Source of the DNA: Clostridiales bacterium
GTDB lineage: Bacteria > Bacillota > Clostridia > Peptostreptococcales > Natronincolaceae
Direction: 5' to 3'
Assembly (NCBI GenBank): GCA_012800145.1
Contig: JAAZJW010000162.1
Span: forward strand, 1-5,627
Length of the DNA stretch: 5,627 nt
The notes beneath the pieces are model-generated. The model was not told the origin of the DNA. It saw nothing but the letters and a program-made list of their open reading frames with translations, and did not search any database. The translations under genes and the position numbers were made by a program. This document shows positions 1 to 5,620 of this stretch, in pieces. Each line of letters starts with the position of its first letter. Position 1 is the first letter of the stretch.

Positions 1-61
1 ACGCTCAGAATTTATACGTGTTACCCACACCACGATAAACGAAAGCATTATTGTAAAATAT

Positions 62-106
62 AGATCCTTCGCGGGTCAAGCTAATCCTGTTCGTCTCAGG
101 ATGACA
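62..106 (+). repeat. Degenerate interspersed repeat, copy A
   Basis: The segment begins AGATCCTTCGC and ends CTCAGGATGACA. This is the layout of short repeats scattered between genes in many Bacillota and other bacteria, of the type AGATTCTTCG...CTCAGAATGACA. Inside it, ATCCTG (84-89) and CAGGAT (97-102) form a 6-bp stem with a 7-base loop. The repeat-family assignment rests on recall of the consensus and not on a search. A partner copy in the opposite orientation lies at 368-406. Confidence 0.5.
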
Positions 107-132
107 AAAATGTGGGGCTTTCATAGTAATGA

Positions 133-157
133 CAAAAAGCGGGAAAGGTGCTTTTTG
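133..157. repeat. Short inverted repeat (8-bp stem)
   Basis: CAAAAAGC (133-140) pairs with GCTTTTTG (150-157) across a 9-base loop. After one mismatch, the pairing resumes for two more base pairs. Read on the plus strand, the 3' arm contains a run of five T, but no uninterrupted T tract follows the stem, so it is a poor terminator. It sits between repeat copy A and the longer hairpin and may be part of the same repeat-derived block. Confidence 0.4.
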
Positions 158-192
158 ACACAGCCTGACGTTCCCTTGACATCTCCCGACAT

Positions 193-240
193 AAATAAGG
201 GTACTGCCTCTTGATTCGTCAAGTGACAGTACCCTTATTT
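193..240. terminator. Long hairpin, probable bidirectional terminator
   Basis: A perfect 14-bp stem is formed by AAATAAGGGTACTG (193-206) and CAGTACCCTTATTT (227-240). Its interior refolds as CTTGA (210-214) with TCAAG (219-223), closed by a TTCG tetraloop. A-rich sequence on the left and TTATTTTAATTGTTT on the right suit termination in either direction, more strongly on the plus strand. On the minus strand it is the first strong hairpin downstream of the metallo-hydrolase stop, about 170 bases away, so it may end the three-gene operon. It may also serve an unseen gene to the left. Confidence 0.65.
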
Positions 241-367
241 TAATTGTTTATAGAACACGCATGGAAAAATCATGGTTTTATTTGAAAAAAATTCTTTTCG
301 TTGAAATATAGTTGCTCAAATTGAGACTCAGGGGACAGGTAGAGATTGCTGAAAAAGTCCCGGATTA

Positions 368-406
368 TGTCATTGTGAATGTAAAGAAGTGGAATGAAGA
401 ATCCTT
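368..406 (-). repeat. Degenerate interspersed repeat, copy B
   Basis: On the plus strand this reads TGTCATTGTGAATG, then about 17 bases, then GAAGAATCC. This is the reverse-complement layout of copy A (AGATCCTTCG...CAGGATGACA). The copy ends only six bases from the stop codon of the metallo-hydrolase gene. Its position right after a stop codon is typical of extragenic repeats. The match is by motif layout and is degenerate, so the boundaries are approximate. Confidence 0.45.
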
Positions 407-412
407 AAATCA

Positions 413-1222
413 TTATATCCATTCAATTTCCATTCCTACACCTACTTCTACAATTGGCATATGCTTTGCCATTGCTATCTTGCTTTCTAAAGACACACAG
501 TGGCAGGGATATAGCTCCGGTATTTTCTCTTTGCGTAAATACTCAACTGTGCCTTCCAGTTGCTCATCTTGTTCAAGTAAATGAAATCCGCCTATAACAC
601 CGAGAACCCTTGTATCCTTACAAACTTCTTTTGCATATTCAATTATCCCGCATATCCCGCTGTGTGAGCAGCCTGTGATGATATATATCCCGTCTTTCGT
701 CTTATATACTAAGGCTGTATCATCGATATTATCATCCGGCATTTCTTGACCCTTGATAACTACAGTTCCCGTAATTCTTCTTTTTTCAAAGTCAAAACGG
801 GGCGGTATTTCGCCTAACATAATAATATTTTCACTTATTTGAACCGGTTCTTTTGAAAAATAGGTTTTATACAGTGACGAAACTTCCTCTTTCGAAAGTG
901 GTGAACCTGTATCCAAACCGTTAAGAAATTTATACTCAAAAGTCAATGGATGGGCATACAGTTTTATGTTTTGTGTATCAAAATTTTCACTTAAACTGGG
1001 AAGGCCTCCCGTGTGATCTATATGCCCATGGGATATAGCAATAACATCAAGCCCGGCTAAATCTAAATTCATCGCCTTGGCATTTCTTATAAATGCATCT
1101 GAATAGCCTGCATCAAAAAGTATTTTTGTACCTTCGTCCTCGATATAGTAGGATACCGCCGGTTCCCCTAAATAATATTCATCGATAAACGTATTGTTAT
1201 CCATTAATACAGTTAATTTCAC
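413..1222 (-). CDS. MBL-fold metallo-hydrolase (COG1237-like)
   Basis: This is a 269-residue cytoplasmic metallo-beta-lactamase-fold hydrolase with no signal peptide. The metal-binding motif HGHIDH is at residues 65-70 (H65, H67, D69, H70), followed by TGG. Further candidate ligands are H187 in GCSHSG, H214 in GGFHL and H241 in PCHC. The GCSHSG block and the N-terminal VLMDNNT are typical of the COG1237 group, whose members are often labelled dihydropterin ribofuranosylaminobenzene phosphate synthase-like. That label is homology only, and the substrate is unknown. The length fits the family. The start is GTG at 1222, six bases after AAGGGGGG (1229-1236), and it gives the usual N-terminus MKLTVLMDNN. 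It is the last gene of the minus-strand set, 70 bases after the permease, so it is probably cotranscribed, with a possible internal promoter in that gap. The fold call is sure; the function is not. Confidence 0.9.
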   Translation of the reverse strand: MKLTVLMDNNTFIDEYYLGEPAVSYYIEDEGTKILFDAGYSDAFIRNAKAMNLDLAGLDVIAISHGHIDHTGGLPSLSENFDTQNIKLYAHPLTFEYKFLNGLDTGSPLSKEEVSSLYKTYFSKEPVQISENIIMLGEIPPRFDFEKRRITGTVVIKGQEMPDDNIDDTALVYKTKDGIYIITGCSHSGICGIIEYAKEVCKDTRVLGVIGGFHLLEQDEQLEGTVEYLRKEKIPELYPCHCVSLESKIAMAKHMPIVEVGVGMEIEWI

Positions 1223-1265
1223 AACAGTCCCCCCTTCTATATAGTTTGGGGCGTATATCTCGCCT

Positions 1266-1287
1266 TATAAAGTATATATACCTTATA
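1266..1287. promoter_or_regulatory. Imperfect palindrome between permease and hydrolase genes
   Basis: A 22-base dyad has one mismatched pair: TATAAAGTATA (1266-1276) against TATACCTTATA (1277-1287). It includes the perfect core GTATATATAC (1272-1281). On the minus strand a weak promoter can be drawn over it: TTAGAT (1292-1287), a 17-base spacer, then TATAAG (1269-1264). This could be an operator or promoter for separate expression of the metallo-hydrolase. AT-rich DNA yields such palindromes by chance, so confidence is low. Confidence 0.3.
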
Positions 1288-1292
1288 TCTAA

Positions 1293-2678
1293 TTATTCTG
1301 CAGTAGCATCTGCATCCTCCGGGCCAAGTACGGATAGTTCGTATTTCCCCGGATGACTTTTTCTGTAGGCTTCCATGAGTATATATATTACAACACCTAT
1401 TAAAAAGTATATTCCCAGTGAAGCGTACGCTGCTAAAGGTAATGACAGAGCCGCTCCTACCATAATCCCGATGGACACTATCATCCCTACTATAAACAAC
1501 GCATCTCCTCCCGGTGCCGTAAAAGGTCTGTCCCACTCGGGATGTTTTCTTCTCAATATCATTGCATCCAGACAGCACATAAAATATACTATCCCTGCCG
1601 CAATACATGACACTCCGTAAATATATTCTATCCAGTTTTCACCGGTGAAGCAACAGAAGAAAATTGAGAACAACAGAACAACAAAATTTGCAACATATGG
1701 TTGACCAAATCTATTTGTTTTGGTTAATACTTTTGGCAAATGATTCAGTTCGGCTGATCCGTATAGTAATCGTGCTGATGATACCCAAAATCCCATCAAG
1801 GTTGTAAATGTATGCAGAATTCCGGAAATGAGGGCTAATGTACCGATTATTACCGGCAATCCGAATTTATTAACCAGTTCCACCTCGGGAATGGTCATAG
1901 CCGAAATTTCCGATAGGGGTGCGGAACCTCCCATAGCTAAAAATACGGTACAGTATACAACGGCAGGAATAAAAATTGCAATCAGAACAATTTTCCACAT
2001 ATGTTTTCTTGGAAAATTTGTTTCCTCGATCATCGTAGGGGTCATTTCAAAACCGATGAATTTTAGGGAAAATACCGCGAAAGTCATAAAAAGCGCTTTC
2101 TTGCCATTAGGCAGCAGACCACCCTCTTTGACTATATTGGCAAAAGACCAATGGCCGCTTGTGAATAAGCTGAACGCAACCAGTATCGATATAGCCAGCA
2201 TGGAAAAGACCAGTACATTCGCTATGTTGCCTGTGATACTGATGTTGAAATTGGAAATTATATACCATGCTACAACAAAAGATACTGCAACCCAAAATAC
2301 AACATTTGGCGGCATCGGAATAAAAAAACCTAGTACAGTTGTAAATATAAAAGCCATCATCGGAGGTTCAACTACTTGGATTAAGAACATAAGCCACTGT
2401 GCAGCCCAACCCGCCTTATGCCCAAAGGCATTTGTTGTCCAAACATCTACTGACGAAGTAAAAGGTAGCATGGCCGTCAGTTCTCCAAAGGTCAATCCGA
2501 TAGGTATAAGCAAGAGCCCCAGTATTGGAAAAATAAAGGCGCATGAGCCACCTGTTAACGATATCATATAGCCTGCCTCAACTATCCAACCACCGATTAC
2601 AGCTCCTGAAGCCAATGCAATAACCTGAGTAAAAGAAAGATTTCTATTTAATTTATTTTTTGAGTCCTTTTCTGACAC
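1293..2678 (-). CDS. APC-superfamily amino-acid-type permease
   Basis: This is a polytopic inner-membrane transporter of 461 residues with about 12 hydrophobic segments (roughly 18-38, 44-64, 86-116, 126-144, 150-172, 195-212, 230-250, 272-296, 330-345, 353-374, 396-414, 417-437). APC hallmarks are GAVIGG in TM1 (25-30), GEL after TM2 (65-67), FIGFE...EET around TM6 (207-220), SARLLYG (301-307) and RPFTAPGG before TM11 (384-391). The family imports or exchanges amino acids, polyamines and related solutes, usually by proton symport or antiport; the substrate here is not readable. The longest frame starts with ATG at 2687, but that ATG lies inside a near-complete Shine-Dalgarno (AAAGGAGATGATCC, one mismatch to the anti-16S complement). 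GTG at 2678, nine bases after AAAGGAG, is the better start. The gene lies 142 bases after the amidohydrolase and 70 before the metallo-hydrolase, which suggests an uptake role in one operon. Confidence 0.92.
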   Translation of the reverse strand: MSEKDSKNKLNRNLSFTQVIALASGAVIGGWIVEAGYMISLTGGSCAFIFPILGLLLIPIGLTFGELTAMLPFTSSVDVWTTNAFGHKAGWAAQWLMFLIQVVEPPMMAFIFTTVLGFFIPMPPNVVFWVAVSFVVAWYIISNFNISITGNIANVLVFSMLAISILVAFSLFTSGHWSFANIVKEGGLLPNGKKALFMTFAVFSLKFIGFEMTPTMIEETNFPRKHMWKIVLIAIFIPAVVYCTVFLAMGGSAPLSEISAMTIPEVELVNKFGLPVIIGTLALISGILHTFTTLMGFWVSSARLLYGSAELNHLPKVLTKTNRFGQPYVANFVVLLFSIFFCCFTGENWIEYIYGVSCIAAGIVYFMCCLDAMILRRKHPEWDRPFTAPGGDALFIVGMIVSIGIMVGAALSLPLAAYASLGIYFLIGVVIYILMEAYRKSHPGKYELSVLGPEDADATAE

Positions 2679-2687
2679 CCGGATCAT

Positions 2688-2694
2688 CTCCTTT
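2688..2694 (-). promoter_or_regulatory. Near-consensus ribosome binding site for the permease
   Basis: On the minus strand AAAGGAG is followed directly by ATGATCCGGGTG. Together AAAGGAGATGATCC differs at one base from the complement of the 16S rRNA 3' end (AAAGGAGGTGATCC). This extended pairing makes the ATG at 2687 part of the ribosome site and points to the GTG at 2678 as the start. Confidence 0.75.
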
Positions 2695-2742
2695 ACAGAA
2701 TTAAAAATGCTGGGTATTAGCTATTTAATTCATAAATTTGTT

Positions 2743-2780
2743 AATAACCCTAGCCCTGTAGTAATTACACGAAGGTTATT
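2743..2780. repeat. Weak intercistronic inverted repeat
   Basis: AATAACC (2743-2749) pairs with GGTTATT (2774-2780) across a 24-base loop that contains the palindrome GTAATTAC (2761-2768). It lies in the 142-base gap between the amidohydrolase stop and the permease start. It could be a processing or partial-termination hairpin that sets unequal expression of the two genes. The stem is short and has no T tract, so this is tentative. I see no convincing promoter in the gap. Confidence 0.25.
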
Positions 2781-2820
2781 TAGGATGGGCAAAATACAAA
2801 ATAATTTCATTGTTTTATGT

Positions 2821-4167
2821 CTATTTAGGTATGTTTCTAGAATCCAGTTTCCATAGGTCTACTGCATTTTTCCTTAACAGGTGATCGCCTGCAAATACAG
2901 CTTCATCTTCAGTCATGTTGCCTTCGGTAACCAGCTCTGTAAGTACCTCAGCCAATAAATTCCTGACTCTGTGGGCAACAGCCGGAACCAAAAATGGATT
3001 ATACTGATCCGCACCATACGCTATGATCTTATTGCAAGGTATTCCCGTTAACCAATCTTTCATAAATTGTCTAAATGAAAGTGGAGAAAGAATATCCAGC
3101 CATGATGCATTGATGTAAACATTCGGGAATATATGAGATATGGCACCTAAAACACGAAGATATGGAAAACTTGTATGAAGTAAGTTAAATTTAGCCTTGG
3201 GGTATCGTAAAAACAGGCTTATTAGTTTTGATGGGTCGCCATTATTCAAAGGTCCGCCATGACTTAGCCCCAGGGTGCCTGTGTGAATTTGTATAGGCAA
3301 GTCAAGCTCAATAGCCAGTTGAACGAGATGGTTTTGAATGTAGTTTTGAAACGGAATCATTTCATCTATGCCAATTGCCACGGAAGCCCCGGCACCGCCA
3401 CGTGCAGGCATCTTAAGAATACGATCCAATGCTTTAGAGGCTTCGAATTCACCTGTGATTTGGAAATTAAAATCCCGAATATATGGCCAAATATGCCATT
3501 TTAACCCTACCAGACCTTTGTCTACCGATTTTTCAATCAGGGTGTCCAAAGCTTCGACATAGGTTTTTAATGAATAAATGTCTTTGCCGCTTTCTTGTTC
3601 CAGTCTATATACATCTCTTCTTTTCTGGATGGTTGCATAGGTATCTGTGTACAATTGAGGAGCGAATAAATTTGTGGAAGGACATTCTTCTATATTCATT
3701 ACCACATTACATATAGTCCCAATATTAGCTCCCTCGGTTAATATTTCTTTATAGACACCCGGTTTTTTATAATCATTAATTTTGTCCTGGATCATAGGAA
3801 TGGTTTTTTCATCTAAATCATCGCAGTCGAAAAATAACCTTAACGCGGTGCGAACCACATCACCTGATCCTATGTTTTTAACATAAGGCCAATATGGCTT
3901 TATGAGTTCCCATTTTTTTAGAGCATCCAATTCTTTTGCAGAATCATAACCAATATCTACCTTCCAGCGCTCATCCATTATTGCAGGTAAGGCATCCATG
4001 TCCATGCCGGCATTGACTAAATCTGCTCCCGCATATCCTAACAGAGATGTAAAGTCCTCTTTTTCGGATATCCAGTCTTCTTCTTTAGATAGGTGATTAT
4101 GAGCATCCACAATACTTATTTCATCTAACTTTTTTCTTAAATCCGCATATAAGTTACTGTTACTCAT
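2821..4167 (-). CDS. Amidohydrolase-superfamily metal-dependent hydrolase
   Basis: This is a cytoplasmic protein of 448 residues with a TIM-barrel amidohydrolase (amidohydrolase_2/PF04909-like) pattern. Numbered from the ATG, VDAHNHL gives metal ligands H23 and H25 on strand 1. GLKW gives K223, QIHTG gives H295 on strand 5, LLHTSF gives H331 on strand 6, and GADQ gives the catalytic-type D387 on strand 8. The C-terminal half, from QIHTG to the end, recalls the amidohydrolase domain of FluG/NodGS proteins and, more distantly, uronate isomerases. No glutamine-synthetase domain is attached. The substrate is unknown; amide or C-C bond hydrolysis of an amino-acid-like compound is an inference. A longer frame begins with TTG at 4185, but its second and third codons are the Shine-Dalgarno GGGGAGG (4177-4183), nine bases before the ATG at 4167, so the ATG is chosen. 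It is the first gene of the minus-strand set, divergent from the response regulator. Confidence 0.9.
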   Translation of the reverse strand: MSNSNLYADLRKKLDEISIVDAHNHLSKEEDWISEKEDFTSLLGYAGADLVNAGMDMDALPAIMDERWKVDIGYDSAKELDALKKWELIKPYWPYVKNIGSGDVVRTALRLFFDCDDLDEKTIPMIQDKINDYKKPGVYKEILTEGANIGTICNVVMNIEECPSTNLFAPQLYTDTYATIQKRRDVYRLEQESGKDIYSLKTYVEALDTLIEKSVDKGLVGLKWHIWPYIRDFNFQITGEFEASKALDRILKMPARGGAGASVAIGIDEMIPFQNYIQNHLVQLAIELDLPIQIHTGTLGLSHGGPLNNGDPSKLISLFLRYPKAKFNLLHTSFPYLRVLGAISHIFPNVYINASWLDILSPLSFRQFMKDWLTGIPCNKIIAYGADQYNPFLVPAVAHRVRNLLAEVLTELVTEGNMTEDEAVFAGDHLLRKNAVDLWKLDSRNIPK

Positions 4168-4209
4168 ATTAAACAACCTCCCCAAAATATATTATTAGGT
4201 ATTTCCGGT

Positions 4210-4292
4210 TCATTCTTTGGTTCTGTTCCTTCTGCTAACTGTGTATCCTTGAATTCTTAGTAGGTAACAGCTCATTTGTCATTCACCCTCAT
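4210..4292 (-). other. Two tiny overlapping leader ORFs with strong ribosome site
   Basis: On the minus strand AAGGGGGG (4301-4308) is followed after eight bases by ATG at 4292, which opens a six-codon ORF (MRVNDK) ending in TGA at 4272. That stop overlaps a second ATG (ATGA, at 4275), which opens a 21-codon ORF running to TGA at 4210. The amidohydrolase ATG lies 42 bases further on. The ribosome site is as strong as those of the real genes here. This could be a leader peptide or coupling device for amidohydrolase translation, a relic of a lost gene start, or chance. The peptides match nothing I recognise. Confidence 0.3.
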
Positions 4293-4357
4293 AATTAAAT
4301 CCCCCCTTAAAATTATATTTCTTACAGTAAACCTAGTATAAAGGTACCATGTAGCGT

Positions 4358-4386
4358 ATTATGTAATCATTGTCTGATATAATCAA
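4358..4386 (-). promoter_or_regulatory. Candidate promoter of the amidohydrolase operon
   Basis: The minus strand reads TTGATT (4386-4381), a 17-base spacer, then CATAAT (4363-4358), which is five of six to TATAAT. Transcription would start near 4351 and leave a 5' leader of about 180 bases. The -35 lies inside the TAATCA dyad cluster, so a protein bound there could block or recruit RNA polymerase. Confidence 0.5.
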
Positions 4387-4397
4387 AAAGTGATTAC
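4363..4397. promoter_or_regulatory. Tandem dyad operator-like element
   Basis: The outer arms GTAATCA (4363-4369) and TGATTAC (4391-4397) are perfect inverted repeats. Inside are two units of the form TAATCA-N5-TGAT, at 4364-4380 and 4380-4396, offset by 16 bases. The right unit is a perfect dyad (TAATCA...TGATTA). The left unit ends in TGATAT, which also supplies a TATAAT on the plus strand (4378-4383) with an extended TG (4375-4376). The element overlaps the -35 of the minus promoter and lies about 60 bases upstream of the main plus promoter. It is a likely site for the adjacent AraC-type response regulator, though an unlinked regulator is possible. Confidence 0.5.
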
Positions 4398-4455
4398 CTG
4401 AACAAAAAAAACATAGATTCCGACAAAATATGCATATAAATAATCCCCCAGAAAA

Positions 4456-4484
4456 TTGTTCCGGATGTCAGGATAAGATATAAT
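4456..4484 (+). promoter_or_regulatory. Candidate promoter of the response regulator gene
   Basis: TTGTTC (4456-4461), a 17-base spacer and a perfect TATAAT (4479-4484) form a good housekeeping-sigma promoter. A second overlapping TATAAT is at 4484-4489. Transcription would begin near 4491, about 50 bases before the start codon. An additional extended -10 (TGATATAAT, 4375-4383) upstream could be a second start point. Confidence 0.6.
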
Positions 4485-4542
4485 ATAATTATCAATTATT
4501 TAAATCCTCGATCCAGAAAAAATAATACTAGGAGCGATTTAT

Positions 4543-5619
4543 ATGCATGGGATTTTAATTGTAGATGACGAAAAAATTGAAAGAAACTATTTAAAAAGCA
4601 TTATCAATAAATATCCTTCTAAATATTTGTTGGTAGGAGAGGCCTCTAATGGTGAGCAAGCTAAAAGAATAGCTTTCGACAAAAAACCTGATGTAATAAT
4701 AATGGATATAACGATGCCGCTTTTGGATGGTCTTCAAGCATCTAAAGCAATTAAATCAAAATATGAGAGTACTGTGATTATACTGAACAGTGCATATTCC
4801 GAATTTGAGTTTGCGCAAAAAGCGGTGAATTATAATCTGGATGCATATTTATTAAAACCTGCAAGCGAAGAGGCAATAATTGAAACCATCGAATCCTCTT
4901 TGCATAAAAACAAATATCATGGGGAGACAGGATTAGATCAAGATTTTGGGAAGTCAACATATAATTGGAATTATCCTTATTCAATAGTCGATAAAATTGT
5001 TGATTCCGTGCTGATTAAGGACTTGGATCTATTAGAAAACAGTACTGATGAATACATTAATTATCTGAGAACTGTGACTGCTAATGTTAATGAGTACAAG
5101 CTTTTTATAATTAATACAGTTTTTGTTTTAATCAGAACCCTGACAAAAATTCTCAATAAAGAGGATATCAAAATTTTAGAATCTAAGGGTTATCTGTGCA
5201 AACTGAGCCAAGCACAGTATTGGCACGAAATTTTATATAATACGGAGGGATTTTTTGAATTAATGCTGGCTTTATTAAAAAATAATTATTTTTATTACAC
5301 TAGCCTTGCCAACCAATTAGCAAGCTATATCGATGACAATTATAAGAATGATATTTCCCTGGAACTGCTTTCTGAACTGTTCCACTTCAGTCCGGCACAT
5401 ATTTCGAGAAAATTCCATCAAGAAAAAGGCTGCACAATCAACGAGTATGTCCGGAATAAGAGAATTAATCACGCAATTTATCTCCTGGAGAATTCAACCA
5501 TTACCATTGGAAATATATCTTCAATGTCCGGTTTTTCGAATATATCACATTTTAACAGAATATTTAAATCTACAACAGGGAAGGTTCCCTCAGAATATAG
5601 AAAGAAAGAGGATCTGTAA
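4543..5619 (+). CDS. AraC-type two-component response regulator (YesN-like)
   Basis: This is a cytoplasmic transcription factor of 358 residues. The receiver domain (about 1-120) has the acidic pair D8/D9 in LIVDDE, phosphoacceptor D55 in IIMDITMP, S83 at the switch Ser/Thr position and K105 in LLKP, so it should be phosphorylatable. A linker of about 130 residues follows, with a hydrophobic stretch near 185-204 and no domain I recognise. The C-terminal AraC/XylS domain (about 256-355) has two helix-turn-helix units (about 273-298 and 321-350) and the typical end GKVPSEYRK. It is shorter than many YesN proteins because of the compact linker. The start is ATG at 4543, eight bases after AGGAG (4530-4534). 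It is divergent from the amidohydrolase-permease-hydrolase genes, so it probably controls them from a nearby operator. Its sensor kinase is not in view and may follow at 5621. Regulator class is sure; the signal is unknown. Confidence 0.95.
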   Translation: MHGILIVDDEKIERNYLKSIINKYPSKYLLVGEASNGEQAKRIAFDKKPDVIIMDITMPLLDGLQASKAIKSKYESTVIILNSAYSEFEFAQKAVNYNLDAYLLKPASEEAIIETIESSLHKNKYHGETGLDQDFGKSTYNWNYPYSIVDKIVDSVLIKDLDLLENSTDEYINYLRTVTANVNEYKLFIINTVFVLIRTLTKILNKEDIKILESKGYLCKLSQAQYWHEILYNTEGFFELMLALLKNNYFYYTSLANQLASYIDDNYKNDISLELLSELFHFSPAHISRKFHQEKGCTINEYVRNKRINHAIYLLENSTITIGNISSMSGFSNISHFNRIFKSTTGKVPSEYRKKEDL

Positions 5620-5620
5620 A

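Larger units (their letters stand above)
1..412. other. Gene-free left flank with repeat remnants and hairpins
   Basis: No credible gene lies here. The plus frame from base 2 is open to about 214 without a supported start, and it runs through repeat sequence, so I do not call it a gene. A TTG-started plus frame entering the metallo-hydrolase gene at 312 has no ribosome site. The stretch holds two copies of a degenerate interspersed-repeat motif in opposite orientation (62-106 and 368-406), possibly the tail of a third at 1-11, a short hairpin at 133-157 and a terminator-like hairpin at 193-240. The rest (about 241-365) is AT-rich, with a small palindrome CTCAAATTGAG at 315-325 and a GGGGACAGG string near 332-340. 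Confidence 0.6.
4168..4542. promoter_or_regulatory. Divergent control region
   Basis: This 375-base gap separates the amidohydrolase (minus) from the response regulator (plus). From right to left it contains a plus-strand promoter, a compact operator-like dyad cluster overlapping a minus-strand promoter, and a minus-strand leader of about 180 bases. The leader carries a strong ribosome site and two tiny overlapping ORFs. I see no clear riboswitch, T-box or attenuator hairpin in the leader. The arrangement fits control of both transcription units by the adjacent response regulator, which is an inference. Confidence 0.6.

Noticed and set aside
2..214. Open plus frame at the left edge as the tail of an upstream gene
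   Set aside because: It passes through repeat-like sequence and hairpins, shows no protein-like motif, and its stop lies inside the terminator hairpin.
312..584. Plus-strand 90-codon frame
   Set aside because: It starts with TTG, has no ribosome site, runs through repeat copy B, and its second half is antisense to the well-supported metallo-hydrolase.
1237..1608. Minus-strand 123-codon frame within the permease
   Set aside because: It is an out-of-frame shadow of the permease, cysteine- and arginine-rich, with no family motif.
1828..2571. Plus-strand 247-codon frame opposite the permease
   Set aside because: It is fully antisense to the permease, whose family motifs are clear. The frame is long only because of codon bias in the opposite strand, and it shows no recognisable domain.
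4168..4185. Six-residue N-terminal extension of the amidohydrolase from TTG
   Set aside because: The extension codons include the GGGGAGG ribosome site of the internal ATG at 4167.
4168..4350. Riboswitch or T-box in the amidohydrolase leader
   Set aside because: I found no conserved T-box sequence, known riboswitch core, or stable terminator/antiterminator hairpin pair in the leader.
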